Made by a program: the position numbers and the translations under genes. The notes beneath the pieces are model-generated. The model saw only the letters and a list, made by a program, of their open reading frames with translations. It was not told the DNA's origin and did no database searches. Positions 1 through 9,196 of a DNA stretch of 9,608 nucleotides are shown piece by piece. Source of the DNA: an uncultured Acidimicrobiaceae bacterium (lineage in GTDB: Bacteria > Actinomycetota > Acidimicrobiia > Acidimicrobiales > Microtrichaceae); assembly GCA_937868025.1 (NCBI GenBank), contig CALMLJ010000423.1:1-9608 (forward strand). The letters run 5' to 3'. The first letter of the stretch is position 1. Each line of letters starts with the position of its first letter.

Positions 1-120
1 GGCCGCTCGATGGCCGGTTGGCTCCGGGTGGACGCCGACTACGTGCGGACGACGCGTCAGCTGCAACGCTGGGTCGGGATCGGTTCGGCCACCGCACGGG
101 CGCTGTCCCCGAAGCGCTGA
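1..120 (+). CDS. 3' end of an unidentified protein (partial)
   Basis: Frame 1 is open from the window edge to a TGA at 118-120, giving the last 39 residues of a protein whose start lies outside the window. Third codon positions are almost all G or C (34 of 39), which fits real coding sequence in this genome. The tail contains GWLRVDADYV and ends in ALSPKR. It is basic and probably helical, with no diagnostic motif. The ending weakly recalls the C-terminus of MmcQ/YjbR-like proteins (a W-x-V strand, then a helix ending in PKR), but that is not enough to name it. Its stop codon is only three bases from the stop of the convergent parE gene, so neither gene has room for a separate terminator between them. 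Confidence 0.5.
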   Translation, partial: GRSMAGWLRVDADYVRTTRQLQRWVGIGSATARALSPKR

Positions 121-123
121 GCC

Positions 124-2178
<2,055 letters not shown>

Positions 2179-2215
2179 GCGGGGCCAGGCTAGTGATCCC
2201 CACTGACAGCCAGAG

Positions 2216-3466
2216 TCATGCGGATTCAGGGGCGACGGGGTCGGGGCGCACGATGCCCCGGGTGCCCTCGGGATCGCGGAACAGCGCGACCAGGCGGCGG
2301 GCCTCGGTCGCCGAGTCGAAGTCGGCCCGTACCGTCTCTCGGCCGGCGAGGCCCATCGTGCGGCGGAGCTCGGGGTCGTCGGCAAGGGTCGTCAACGCGT
2401 CGGCGAGCGCAATGGGGTCGCCGGGGTGCACCACCAGACCGTTGACCCCGTGCTTGACCAACTCGGTGACGCCACCGACGCTCGTCGCCACGACGGCACG
2501 CTCCTGGGACATCGCCTCCATCAACGAAACGGGCACACCCTCGGCGAAGCTCGGCAGCACCAGGGCGTCGGACTCGGCGAGGTGCTGGCGGATCTCGGGC
2601 TGGGAGCGATAGCCCACGAACCGGACGGCGTCGCCCAAGGATGCGGCGCGACGCTCCAGGTCCGAGCGCAAGGCCCCGTCGCCGGCCACGGTCAGCCGCA
2701 CGTTGCGCCCGGCGGCGACCAGCTTGCCGACCGACTCCAGCAGGACGGCGATGCCCTTCACAGGTTCCAGCCGACCGACGAACAGGAGCTCGAGGCGCTC
2801 GGGGTCTCGTTCGTCGGCGGCCGGTCGGAGGTCGTCCACCCCGCAGTGCACGACGTGGATGAGATCCCACCGCGACGGATCGCAGTAGATGCTCGCCTGG
2901 GCCTTCGCGAACGCGCTGATCGCCGCGCAGAACGCGACCGTGTTCATCTTGGTTTCGAGGCTCCACTCCCGGGGCTCGAAGAAGATCGCCGGACCGTGGA
3001 TCGTGAAGCTGTACGGGACACCGGAGAGCTCCGACGCCAGCATGGCGACCGTGCAGCTCGAGTCGGAGAAGTGGTTGTGCAAATGGTCGACCTTGCGAGC
3101 GCGGAGATGACCGGCGAGCACCGCCGCCTCCACGAAGTACGCGACGTGGCGCACCGACCCCTCGACACCGACCCGTCGGGTGTGCAGCGCGAGCTTCGCT
3201 GCGGACACGAACCGCTTCGGGGATCGGATCGCGGCCCGCACCACCGCCGTCGCCAGTTCGGCCTTCGAGCCGCCCAGCAGGTAGGTCGTGAGGTCGCGTT
3301 CCCGCCGCTGTTCGGGCCCCGTCATCTTGTCGTCGTCGGGCGCCCGCACCGCGAAGCGCTCGACCGTGATGCCGCAGGCCTCGACCCCGGCGATCTCCCG
3401 TGTGATGAACGCATCGGTCACCCGGGGGTAACCGCCGCTCAGGTACGCGACCGTCTTCACTGCCAT
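2216..3466 (-). CDS. GT4-family glycosyltransferase (GT-B fold)
   Basis: This is a probable retaining glycosyltransferase that moves a sugar from a nucleotide-sugar donor to a glycan or lipid acceptor at the cytoplasmic face of the membrane. At 416 aa it has the normal GT-B two-domain length. The N-terminal acceptor domain begins with an AYLSGGYPRVTDAFI strand-turn, similar to exopolysaccharide transferases that start with a 'FP..SETFI' motif. TIHGP lies at 155-159. The C-terminal donor domain has VGRLEPVKG (230-238), VAGDG (260-264) and the GT4 EX7E motif (E309 and E317 in AEGVPVSLMEAM). No transmembrane segment or signal peptide is evident. It sits between parC (30 bases upstream) and parE (37 bases downstream) on the same strand and is probably co-transcribed with them. 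The ATG at 3466 has no good Shine-Dalgarno, so translation may depend on coupling. Donor and acceptor cannot be told from sequence. Confidence 0.88.
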   Translation of the reverse strand: MAVKTVAYLSGGYPRVTDAFITREIAGVEACGITVERFAVRAPDDDKMTGPEQRRERDLTTYLLGGSKAELATAVVRAAIRSPKRFVSAAKLALHTRRVGVEGSVRHVAYFVEAAVLAGHLRARKVDHLHNHFSDSSCTVAMLASELSGVPYSFTIHGPAIFFEPREWSLETKMNTVAFCAAISAFAKAQASIYCDPSRWDLIHVVHCGVDDLRPAADERDPERLELLFVGRLEPVKGIAVLLESVGKLVAAGRNVRLTVAGDGALRSDLERRAASLGDAVRFVGYRSQPEIRQHLAESDALVLPSFAEGVPVSLMEAMSQERAVVATSVGGVTELVKHGVNGLVVHPGDPIALADALTTLADDPELRRTMGLAGRETVRADFDSATEARRLVALFRDPEGTRGIVRPDPVAPESA

Positions 3467-3496
3467 GAGGGCAGAGTGTGCCAGATCAGGACACGA

Positions 3497-5977
3497 TCAC
3501 CAGCGGCCGAAGCCCACGTCCAGGATGCGTCGGGGAACGGGACGACTGACGAGGTCGCGGGCGGTGTGGGCGATCGTGAGCGGCTCGGGGTTGGCGTCGG
3601 GCTTGGACGGAGCCTCCTCGGTGCCGACGACCACGCTCAGCCCCGACTCGGGGCCCACGTACGCGAAGTCGAGCGCACGCTCGTCGCGGAACTTGGTGAT
3701 GCGAACACCACCGGTACCCCGGCCCTTGAGCGGCACCTCGGCGGCATCGGTGACCTTGGCCGTCTGCTGGTCGGTGTGGGTGAGCACGACGGCATCGGGT
3801 CCGGCCGGGCCGGCGGCCACGACGGTGGCGCCGTCGGCGAGCTTGATGCCCGCCACACCTCCGGCGCCTCGGCCCTGCACCGACACCGTCGACGCGTCGA
3901 TGCGGAGCGCCTGGGCGTTGGACGTGACGATCACGACCTCGGCGTCGTCGGGCGCCTCGAAGGCGGCCACCACGGTGTCGCCCGGCTTCAGGCCGATGAC
4001 CGGCTTGGTGTTCGCGGTGGTCATGACCTCGTCGTTGGTGAGTCGCTTCACGACGCCGTTGGCGGTGACCAGCATGATCGGGGGCAGCGCGGTCGGTGCC
4101 GCCGTTTCGGCAAGGAGCTCTCCCTCGGGAGCGGTGGCGGGTGCCGTCGGAGCTGCGACCAACGTGAGCGCCGACTCGCCCTTCTGGGTCGCGAACGCCT
4201 CGGCGACCGCGACCCCTCGCGAGCGACCGCCGACCTCGGAGATCGCGGCGGCGGGCGAGACGAGCGCTCGACCGGCGCTGGTGATCGCCATCACCTTGCT
4301 CATGGTGGTCGTGTAGACTCGCGCCCGCAGCACGTCGTGGCGCCCGAACGTCGCCTGCTTCGGACCCTCCGCGGGCTCACGACCGACCAGGCCCGACGCG
4401 GTGAGTGTCACGGCGCACGGGTCGTCGGTCATGCCCTCGGGGTCGTCGAGCATGGCTTCGAGCGACACGTCGTCGATCTGGTCGGGGCGAATGATGCGGG
4501 TGCGGCGAGGTGAACCGAACCGCTTCACCATGTCCTCGAGTTCCTTGAGGACGATGGTGCGCTGACGCTGCTCGGAGTCGAGGATCTTCTCGTAGTCGAC
4601 GATGAGGTCGCGCAGCTCGGCGACCTCCTGCTCGAGCTTCAGCTTCTCCAGCGCGGTGAGGCGGCGCAGCTGCATGTCGAGGATGTGGCTCGCCTGGATG
4701 TCGCTCAGCGACAGCTGTTCCATGAGTCGGGTGCGAGCCTCGGCGGCGTCCTGCGAGGAGCGGATGATCGAGATGACGAGGTCGATCGCGTCGAGGGCGA
4801 TCAGGAGGCCTTCGAGAATGTGCAGGCGGTCGCGGGCGCGGCCGAGGCGGTAGGTGGTGCGGCGGCGCACCACGTCGAGGCGATGCTCGGCGTAGTAGTT
4901 GCAGAGGTCCCAGATGCCGACCGTGGTGGGAACGCCGTCGACGAGGACGACGTTGTTGACGCCGTAGGACTCCTCCATCGGAGTGAGGCGGTACAACTCG
5001 GTGAGGATCGCCTTGGCGTTGACGCCCGGTTTGCACTCGATCGTGATGTTCATGCCGGTGCGGCGGTCCTGCAGGTTCTTCACGTCGGAGACGCCGACGA
5101 GCTTGCCGGTGTTCACCAACTCCTGGATACGCGAGACGATGCGCTCGGGCCCGACCATGTAGGGCAGCTCGGTCACGACGATGCCCTGGCGCGTCTTGGT
5201 GATGTTCACGATCTCGGCAGTCGCCCGCATCCGGAACGTGCCGCGACCGGTCGCGTAGGCCTCGTCGATCGAGTCGTCGATGATCATGCCCCCCGACGGC
5301 AGGTCGGGGCCCGGGAGCACGGCGCGGAGTTCCTCGACGGTGGGCTTCGGGCGGCGCTTGGTCATCACCAGCTTGATGGCCTCGTAGACCTCGACGAGGT
5401 TGTGCGGCGGCATGTTGGTGGCCATGCCGACGGCGATGCCGGTCGTGCCGTTGACCAGCAGGTTCGGTAGGCGCGCCGGCAGGTAGATCGGCTCTTCGCG
5501 CTCGCCGTCGAACGTGGCGCGGAACTCGACGGTCTCCTCGTCGATCTCCGCCAACAGCTCCATCGCGGCCTCTGACAAGCGGCACTCGGTGTAGCGGTAG
5601 GCGGCGGGGGGGTCGTCGAGCGTGCCGAAGTTGCCGTGGGGATCGACGAGGCACACGTTGCGCGAGAACGTCTGGCCCATGCGGGTGAGCGCGTCGTAGA
5701 TGGAGCCGTCGCCGTGGGGGTGGTACTTGCCCATCGTGTCGCCGACGACGCCGGCGCACTTGCGGTGGGGGCGGTCGGGCCGAAGGCCCATGGACGACAT
5801 GGAGTAGAGGATCCGGCGCTGCACGGGCTTGAGGCCGTCGCGGACGTCGGGGATGGCTCGCGACGTGATGACCGACAGGGAATAGGCGAGGAATGACTCA
5901 CTCATCTCCTGCTGTACGGGGATCTCGATGACCTCGCGTGCGAAGTTGGTCTCGAACAGGTCGCCTTGTGAGGGCAT
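3497..5977 (-). CDS. parC: DNA topoisomerase IV subunit A (ParC / GyrA2-like)
   Basis: This is the DNA breakage-reunion subunit of a type IIA topoisomerase, 826 aa. The winged-helix and tower core spans about 1-500. The catalytic tyrosine is Y129 in AYRYTE, preceded by R128, and the QRDR reads [10 protein letters not shown] (86-95). LTPMEES (331-337) matches the actinobacterial ParC type (Streptomyces SCO5836). A coiled-coil gate helix covers roughly 440-485. The C-terminal domain (about 540-790) has degenerate beta-pinwheel blades ([24 protein letters not shown]) but no canonical GyrA box (QRRGGKG), which argues against negative-supercoiling gyrase activity. A Pro/Ala-rich stretch interrupts it at about 607-633. 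The ATG at 5977 is chosen because GGAG lies six bases upstream; the TTG at 5995 would add only six residues and has no such support. It is the first gene of the parC-glycosyltransferase-parE run. Automated annotation could call it gyrA. Confidence 0.88.
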   Translation of the reverse strand: MPSQGDLFETNFAREVIEIPVQQEMSESFLAYSLSVITSRAIPDVRDGLKPVQRRILYSMSSMGLRPDRPHRKCAGVVGDTMGKYHPHGDGSIYDALTRMGQTFSRNVCLVDPHGNFGTLDDPPAAYRYTECRLSEAAMELLAEIDEETVEFRATFDGEREEPIYLPARLPNLLVNGTTGIAVGMATNMPPHNLVEVYEAIKLVMTKRRPKPTVEELRAVLPGPDLPSGGMIIDDSIDEAYATGRGTFRMRATAEIVNITKTRQGIVVTELPYMVGPERIVSRIQELVNTGKLVGVSDVKNLQDRRTGMNITIECKPGVNAKAILTELYRLTPMEESYGVNNVVLVDGVPTTVGIWDLCNYYAEHRLDVVRRRTTYRLGRARDRLHILEGLLIALDAIDLVISIIRSSQDAAEARTRLMEQLSLSDIQASHILDMQLRRLTALEKLKLEQEVAELRDLIVDYEKILDSEQRQRTIVLKELEDMVKRFGSPRRTRIIRPDQIDDVSLEAMLDDPEGMTDDPCAVTLTASGLVGREPAEGPKQATFGRHDVLRARVYTTTMSKVMAITSAGRALVSPAAAISEVGGRSRGVAVAEAFATQKGESALTLVAAPTAPATAPEGELLAETAAPTALPPIMLVTANGVVKRLTNDEVMTTANTKPVIGLKPGDTVVAAFEAPDDAEVVIVTSNAQALRIDASTVSVQGRGAGGVAGIKLADGATVVAAGPAGPDAVVLTHTDQQTAKVTDAAEVPLKGRGTGGVRITKFRDERALDFAYVGPESGLSVVVGTEEAPSKPDANPEPLTIAHTARDLVSRPVPRRILDVGFGRW

Positions 5978-5983
5978 GGGGCA

Positions 5984-5987
5984 CTCC
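5984..5987 (-). promoter_or_regulatory. Ribosome binding site of parC
   Basis: On the minus strand GGAG is followed by six bases and then ATG (5977-5975). This decides the start in favour of the ATG over the in-frame TTG at 5995. Confidence 0.6.
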
Positions 5988-6046
5988 AGCTGCAATCGGG
6001 GGTCGCGGACCGGCAGCGACGGACTGCTGGAACGCGTGTTCGGTGG

Positions 6047-6052
6047 ATTCTA
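6047..6052 (-). promoter_or_regulatory. Possible -10 element for the parC operon
   Basis: The minus strand reads TAGAAT here, close to the TAnnnT consensus of actinobacterial housekeeping promoters. Transcription would start near 6040, giving a leader of roughly 60 bases before the parC ATG. No convincing -35 hexamer is seen at 16-19 bases spacing, so this is a weak call made from one hexamer and its position. Confidence 0.3.
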
Positions 6053-6083
6053 GGTGGGCCCTCCGACAGCCTCGGTGACGGTG

Positions 6084-6099
6084 GGGACGGGGCCGTCCC
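6084..6099. repeat. 16-bp inverted repeat in the divergent intergenic region
   Basis: GGGACGG and CCGTCCC form a perfect 7-bp inverted repeat around a 2-base centre. It lies about 32 bases upstream of the possible parC -10 and 68 bases before the start codon of the ergothioneine operon. Its size suits a dimeric regulator operator, but in DNA this GC-rich such a repeat can arise by chance. Confidence 0.35.
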
Positions 6100-6101
6100 G
6101 G

Positions 6102-6112
6102 TGCCCGGGGCA
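6102..6112. repeat. 11-bp palindrome in the divergent intergenic region
   Basis: TGCCC, one central G, then GGGCA make a perfect 5-bp inverted repeat. It begins three bases after the 16-bp inverted repeat at 6084-6099. It is short and GC-rich, so a chance origin is possible. Confidence 0.25.
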
Positions 6113-6122
6113 ACTGTTCTGC

Positions 6123-6135
6123 ACCCTGTAAGGGT
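6123..6135. repeat. 13-bp inverted repeat upstream of the ergothioneine operon
   Basis: ACCCT, spacer GTA, then AGGGT form a perfect 5-bp inverted repeat that ends 31 bases before the ATG at 6167. It overlaps the first of three TGT(A/C)AGG direct repeats. It could be an operator for the egt operon; this rests on pattern alone. Confidence 0.3.
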
Positions 6136-6158
6136 CAATGTCAGGGGTTCATGTAAGG
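6127..6158 (+). repeat. Three phased TGT(A/C)AGG direct repeats
   Basis: TGTAAGG occurs at 6127-6133, TGTCAGG at 6139-6145 and TGTAAGG at 6152-6158, with start-to-start distances of 12 and 13 bases. They occupy the bases immediately upstream of the start codon at 6167. The last copy supplies the AAGG that probably acts as its Shine-Dalgarno. The near-helical spacing suggests a tandem protein binding site or part of a leader, but this is unproven. No convincing sigma-70-type promoter was found beside them. Confidence 0.35.
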
Positions 6159-6166
6159 CTCTCGTC

Positions 6167-6880
6167 ATGTCCGGGTACGACTTCCCCATGCTCTCGACGG
6201 TGGCCGATGTCGCCACGCTCGTCTCCACCCGCGCCGCGTTCCACACCCTGGCCGAGCGGGTGCTCGCGCCCGACCTGCAGCGCGCCACGGGCCGCATCGG
6301 TCTCCGTCGGACCGCCGGCGGATTCGGCCAGCCCGAACACGTCGTCGACGGGCATCGGCGCCGCATCCGTGTCGACGGCACGTTCCTCGTGGTCGACCGC
6401 GATGGTGACGGCGAGTCCTGGCACGACATCACCACGTTGGGAGCAGCCGCAGCCCTGGTCGGCCTGCCGCCCGACGCCGAGACCGGCGTCTTCGTCGCCA
6501 CCTCCGCCGGCGACCCCGATGCTCCGCTCGCCGTCGATCCAGTCGCGGCGGCGACGATCGCCGAGTGGTTCCGGTTCGTCGACACCGCGCTCGAGGAGTT
6601 CCGCCACCGACACGCCGCCCTCCTTCCGTCGGTGGTGCAGCTGTGGCCCGAGCACTTCGACCTCGCGTGCTCGATCGGCGAGATCAACTTCGGCGGCTCC
6701 CCCGGCGACGCCGGCGACTCGGGTCGGGTGGAGCCCTACCTGTACGTCGGCCCCTGGTCGCCGCCCCCCGTCGGCGGCTTCTGGAACGAGCCGTACGGCG
6801 CAGCACTCGAACGGTCCGCCGTCACCACGGTCGACGACGCGCTCGAGTTCTTCGAACGAGGCCTCGCGGCAGCATCCTGA
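6167..6880 (+). CDS. Conserved-looking protein of unknown function, first gene of ergothioneine operon
   Basis: I do not recognise this 237-aa protein as a member of a named family. It has no signal peptide or membrane segment and appears to be cytoplasmic. The N-terminal part is helical, followed by a strand-rich stretch with VDGTFLVVDRDG (69-80). The C-terminal half is rich in aromatic and acidic residues: LWPEHFDLA (159-167), INFGGSPGD (173-181), EPYLYVGPW (189-197) and GFWNEPYGA (204-212). These read like conserved blocks with possible ligand- or metal-binding residues (E162, H163, D165). The ATG at 6167 is chosen because AAGG lies eight bases upstream; an earlier GTG at 6101 would run through the intergenic repeats, and the ATG at 6188 has no ribosome site. 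egtB follows after 14 bases, so co-transcription is very likely. A role in ergothioneine metabolism is only inferred from that. Confidence 0.8.
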   Translation: MSGYDFPMLSTVADVATLVSTRAAFHTLAERVLAPDLQRATGRIGLRRTAGGFGQPEHVVDGHRRRIRVDGTFLVVDRDGDGESWHDITTLGAAAALVGLPPDAETGVFVATSAGDPDAPLAVDPVAAATIAEWFRFVDTALEEFRHRHAALLPSVVQLWPEHFDLACSIGEINFGGSPGDAGDSGRVEPYLYVGPWSPPPVGGFWNEPYGAALERSAVTTVDDALEFFERGLAAAS

Positions 6881-6884
6881 ACAG

Positions 6885-6890
6885 GGGAGA
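6885..6890 (+). promoter_or_regulatory. Ribosome binding site of egtB
   Basis: GGGGAG lies four to nine bases before the ATG at 6895, in the 14-base gap after the preceding gene. This fixes the egtB start well inside a longer in-frame open region that overlaps the upstream gene. Confidence 0.7.
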
Positions 6891-6894
6891 TTCC

Positions 6895-8187
6895 ATGCCG
6901 AGCACACAGAGCGACATCCGGTCCGACCTCGCCGAGGAGTACCGCCGAGTGCGCTCCACCACCGAGTGGTTGGCCGAGCCCTTGGGCGCCGAGGACCAGA
7001 CGGTGCAGTCCATGCCCGACGTCAGTCCCACCAAGTGGCATCGTGCCCACACGACGTGGTTCTTCGAGACCTTCGTCCTCGGGCACCATCAACCCGGCTA
7101 CCGGGTCTACGACAGCGGGTTCGACTACCTGTTCAACTCCTACTACGAAGCCGTCGGGCCGCGGCACCCGCGGGCTCAACGGGGTCTCATCAGCCGACCT
7201 GGCGTCGGCGAGGTCACGGCCTACCGCCAGGTCGTCGACGACGCGATGGTGGCGCTGCTCGACGGCGGTGTGTCCGACGAGGTTGCCGCCCTGGTCGAGC
7301 TGGGCCTCCACCACGAGCAGCAGCACCAGGAGCTGCTGCTCATGGACATCAAGCACGTGCTGTCGTGCAACCCGACCCGCGTGGCCTACCGACCTCCGGC
7401 GTCGCCACCGAGCGGCGCCGATCCCGCGACGCTCCCGGTCTCGTGGCTCGAGTTCGACGGCGGGCTGGTCGAGGTCGGACATGACGACTCGGGGTTCGCG
7501 TACGACAACGAGGGCCCCCGGCATCGCGTGTGGCTCGAGCCGTACCGTTTGGCCGACCGACTCGTCACGTGCGGCGAGTGGCTCGAGTTCATGGCCGACG
7601 GCGGTTATGAGCGGCCCGAGTTGTGGCTGTCCGACGGCTGGGCCACCGTCAAGGCGCAGGGCTGGACGGCGCCCCTCTACTGGCGTCGCGGCGACCTCGG
7701 AAACGCGGATGGTTCCACGCCGTGGTCTCGATTCGGCCTCATGGGCCCGCGACCGGTGAGTCACGCCGAGCCCGTGTGTCATGTGAGTCACTACGAGGCC
7801 GATGCGTTCGCGACCTGGTCCGGTGCCCGTCTGCCGACCGAGTTCGAGTGGGAACACGCGGTCGTCGCCAGCGGCTCGGCGGCGGGAGAGCCACCTCGCA
7901 TCGGTTGGCAGCCGTCCCCGACGGCCGGCCGGAGCGACGGTTCGGTGCGGCAGTGGCGCGGCGACGTGTGGCAGTGGACCGCCAGCCCCTACATCGCCTA
8001 TCCCGGCTTTCGACCCGCCCCGGGCGCCGTCGGCGAGTACAACGGCAAGTTCATGTCGAACCAGATGGTGCTGCGCGGTGGCGCGTGCGTCACCCCCGAG
8101 GGCCACACCCGGGCGACCTACCGCAACTTCTTCCCGCCGGGTTCACGGTGGGCGTTCGGTGGGGTTCGACTGGCGGCCGACGCATGA
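6895..8187 (+). CDS. egtB: Ergothioneine biosynthesis protein EgtB (iron-dependent sulfoxide synthase)
   Basis: EgtB uses non-haem iron(II) and O2 to form a C-S bond between hercynine and a thiol donor (gamma-glutamylcysteine or cysteine), giving a sulfoxide. The protein has 430 aa and the expected two domains. The N-terminal DinB-like part carries the three-histidine iron site: H52 in HRAHTTW, and H140 and H144 in HHEQQH. The C-terminal formylglycine-generating-enzyme/sulfatase-modifying fold runs from about 185 to 428. The tail motifs [20 protein letters not shown] and TYRNFFPP, and the YY pair Y83-Y84 in NSYYEAVG, resemble the EgtB class studied in Chloracidobacterium thermophilum rather than the mycobacterial class. 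That suggests cysteine as the donor, which agrees with no egtA or egtC in the window. The start is set by GGGGAG upstream of 6895, and the stop overlaps the egtD start as ATGA. Confidence 0.93.
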   Translation: MPSTQSDIRSDLAEEYRRVRSTTEWLAEPLGAEDQTVQSMPDVSPTKWHRAHTTWFFETFVLGHHQPGYRVYDSGFDYLFNSYYEAVGPRHPRAQRGLISRPGVGEVTAYRQVVDDAMVALLDGGVSDEVAALVELGLHHEQQHQELLLMDIKHVLSCNPTRVAYRPPASPPSGADPATLPVSWLEFDGGLVEVGHDDSGFAYDNEGPRHRVWLEPYRLADRLVTCGEWLEFMADGGYERPELWLSDGWATVKAQGWTAPLYWRRGDLGNADGSTPWSRFGLMGPRPVSHAEPVCHVSHYEADAFATWSGARLPTEFEWEHAVVASGSAAGEPPRIGWQPSPTAGRSDGSVRQWRGDVWQWTASPYIAYPGFRPAPGAVGEYNGKFMSNQMVLRGGACVTPEGHTRATYRNFFPPGSRWAFGGVRLAADA

Positions 8188-9173
8188 GCGGGCCGAGCGG
8201 TTCGCTCATCACCGAGACCAACCACCTCGGCCCCGACGACATCCGGGCCGCCCTGCGCGCTGACGTCGCCGAGGGGTTGACGGCCTCTCCCAAGCACCTC
8301 CCGCCCAAGTGGTTCTACGACGAGGCCGGCAGCGAGCTCTTCGACAAGATCACCCGCCTCGTCGAGTACTACCCGACCGAGGCTGAGCGGGCGGCGCTCC
8401 GTGGTGCGGCCGCCGAGATCGCCGAGTTGTCCGGCGCCGACACGCTCATGGAACTGGGGTCGGGGTCGTCGGACAAGACCCGGGTGCTGCTCGACGCGTT
8501 CGACGCGACGGGGCGCCTCCGACGCTACGTTCCGTTCGACGTCAGCCCTTCGGCGTTGCGCTCGGCCGCGAACGAGCTGGCCACCCGGTACCCGGGCCTC
8601 ACCATCGACGCGGTGGTCGGCGACTTCGACCGCCACGTAGCCGAGCTGCCGAAGGGGGGCCGTCGCCTCCTGGCGTTCCTCGGCGGTACGGTCGGCAACT
8701 ATCCGCCGCAGCCGCGCGCCCGTCTGTTGGCGTCCATGGCAGCAACGCTCGAACCCGGCGAGACGCTGCTGCTGGGCACTGACCTCGTGAAGGACGTCGA
8801 TCGGCTCGTCACCGCCTACGACGACCCGTCGGGAGTCACGGCGGCCTTCAACCGCAACGTGCTCGCCGTCGTCAATCGGGAGCTCGGTTCGGACTTCGAC
8901 CTCGACACGTTCGAGCACGTGGCCCGATGGAATCCCGAAGCCGAGTGGATCGAGATGTGGCTGCGGTCGACGACGACCCAGCGGGTGACCGTTGAGGAGC
9001 TCGATCTTGTGGTCGACTTCGAGGCCGGTGAGGAGATGCTCACCGAGGTGAGTGCCAAGTTCCGTGCCGACGGTGTCCGATCCGAGCTCGCCGCTGTTGG
9101 CCTCGAGCTCATCGGATGGTGGACCGATCCGGCAGGCGACTTCGCTCTCAGCCTGTCCCGCAAACAGCCCTGA
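8184..9173 (+). CDS. egtD: L-histidine N-alpha-methyltransferase EgtD
   Basis: EgtD transfers three methyl groups from SAM to the alpha-amino group of histidine, making hercynine, the substrate of EgtB. At 329 aa it is close to the 321 aa of the Mycobacterium smegmatis enzyme. SAM motif I is LMELGSGSS (88-96), and GGTVGN (167-172) and LLLGTDLVK (195-203) follow. Residues known from the M. smegmatis structure fall in place with a constant offset of six: Y45 (Y39), Y62 (Y56), N172 (N166), M258 (M252), E288 (E282) and S290 (S284), so the histidine pocket looks intact. Its ATG (8184-8186) overlaps the egtB stop (8185-8187), so the two are probably translationally coupled. Longer in-frame starts lie inside egtB and are rejected. 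Confidence 0.95.
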   Translation: MSGPSGSLITETNHLGPDDIRAALRADVAEGLTASPKHLPPKWFYDEAGSELFDKITRLVEYYPTEAERAALRGAAAEIAELSGADTLMELGSGSSDKTRVLLDAFDATGRLRRYVPFDVSPSALRSAANELATRYPGLTIDAVVGDFDRHVAELPKGGRRLLAFLGGTVGNYPPQPRARLLASMAATLEPGETLLLGTDLVKDVDRLVTAYDDPSGVTAAFNRNVLAVVNRELGSDFDLDTFEHVARWNPEAEWIEMWLRSTTTQRVTVEELDLVVDFEAGEEMLTEVSAKFRADGVRSELAAVGLELIGWWTDPAGDFALSLSRKQP

Positions 9174-9186
9174 TCACGACACCTCC

Positions 9187-9191
9187 GGAGG
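9187..9191 (+). promoter_or_regulatory. Ribosome binding site of ridA
   Basis: GGAGG, a strong Shine-Dalgarno, lies five bases before the ATG at 9197. It selects this start over longer in-frame starts inside egtD. Confidence 0.7.
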
Positions 9192-9196
9192 CCCCG

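Noticed and set aside
2179..2385. N-terminal extension of parE by 69 residues
   Set aside because: It overlaps the glycosyltransferase coding sequence, is Arg/Pro/Ser-rich with no homology-like pattern, and the standard ParE N-terminus begins shortly after the ATG at 2178.
2426..4513. 695-aa open reading frame on the plus strand
   Set aside because: It runs antisense across both the glycosyltransferase and parC, including the gap between them. It has a His/Arg/Gly-rich composition and no recognisable motif.
4377..5759. 460-aa minus-strand frame inside parC
   Set aside because: An Arg-rich out-of-frame reading of parC. The parC frame carries all catalytic motifs.
6002..6020. GTCGC...GCGAC hairpin in the parC leader
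   Set aside because: Only five base pairs with a nine-base loop in very GC-rich DNA; not distinguishable from chance.
6101..6166. 22-residue N-terminal extension of the 237-aa protein from a GTG
   Set aside because: It would translate the intergenic inverted and direct repeats, and a Shine-Dalgarno-like AAGG supports the ATG at 6167.
6138..7484. 448-aa plus-strand frame across the first gene and egtB
   Set aside because: Ser/Arg/Pro-rich frame-shifted reading of two well-supported genes.
6736..8106. 456-aa minus-strand frame opposite egtB
   Set aside because: Antisense to egtB, with no ribosome site or motif.
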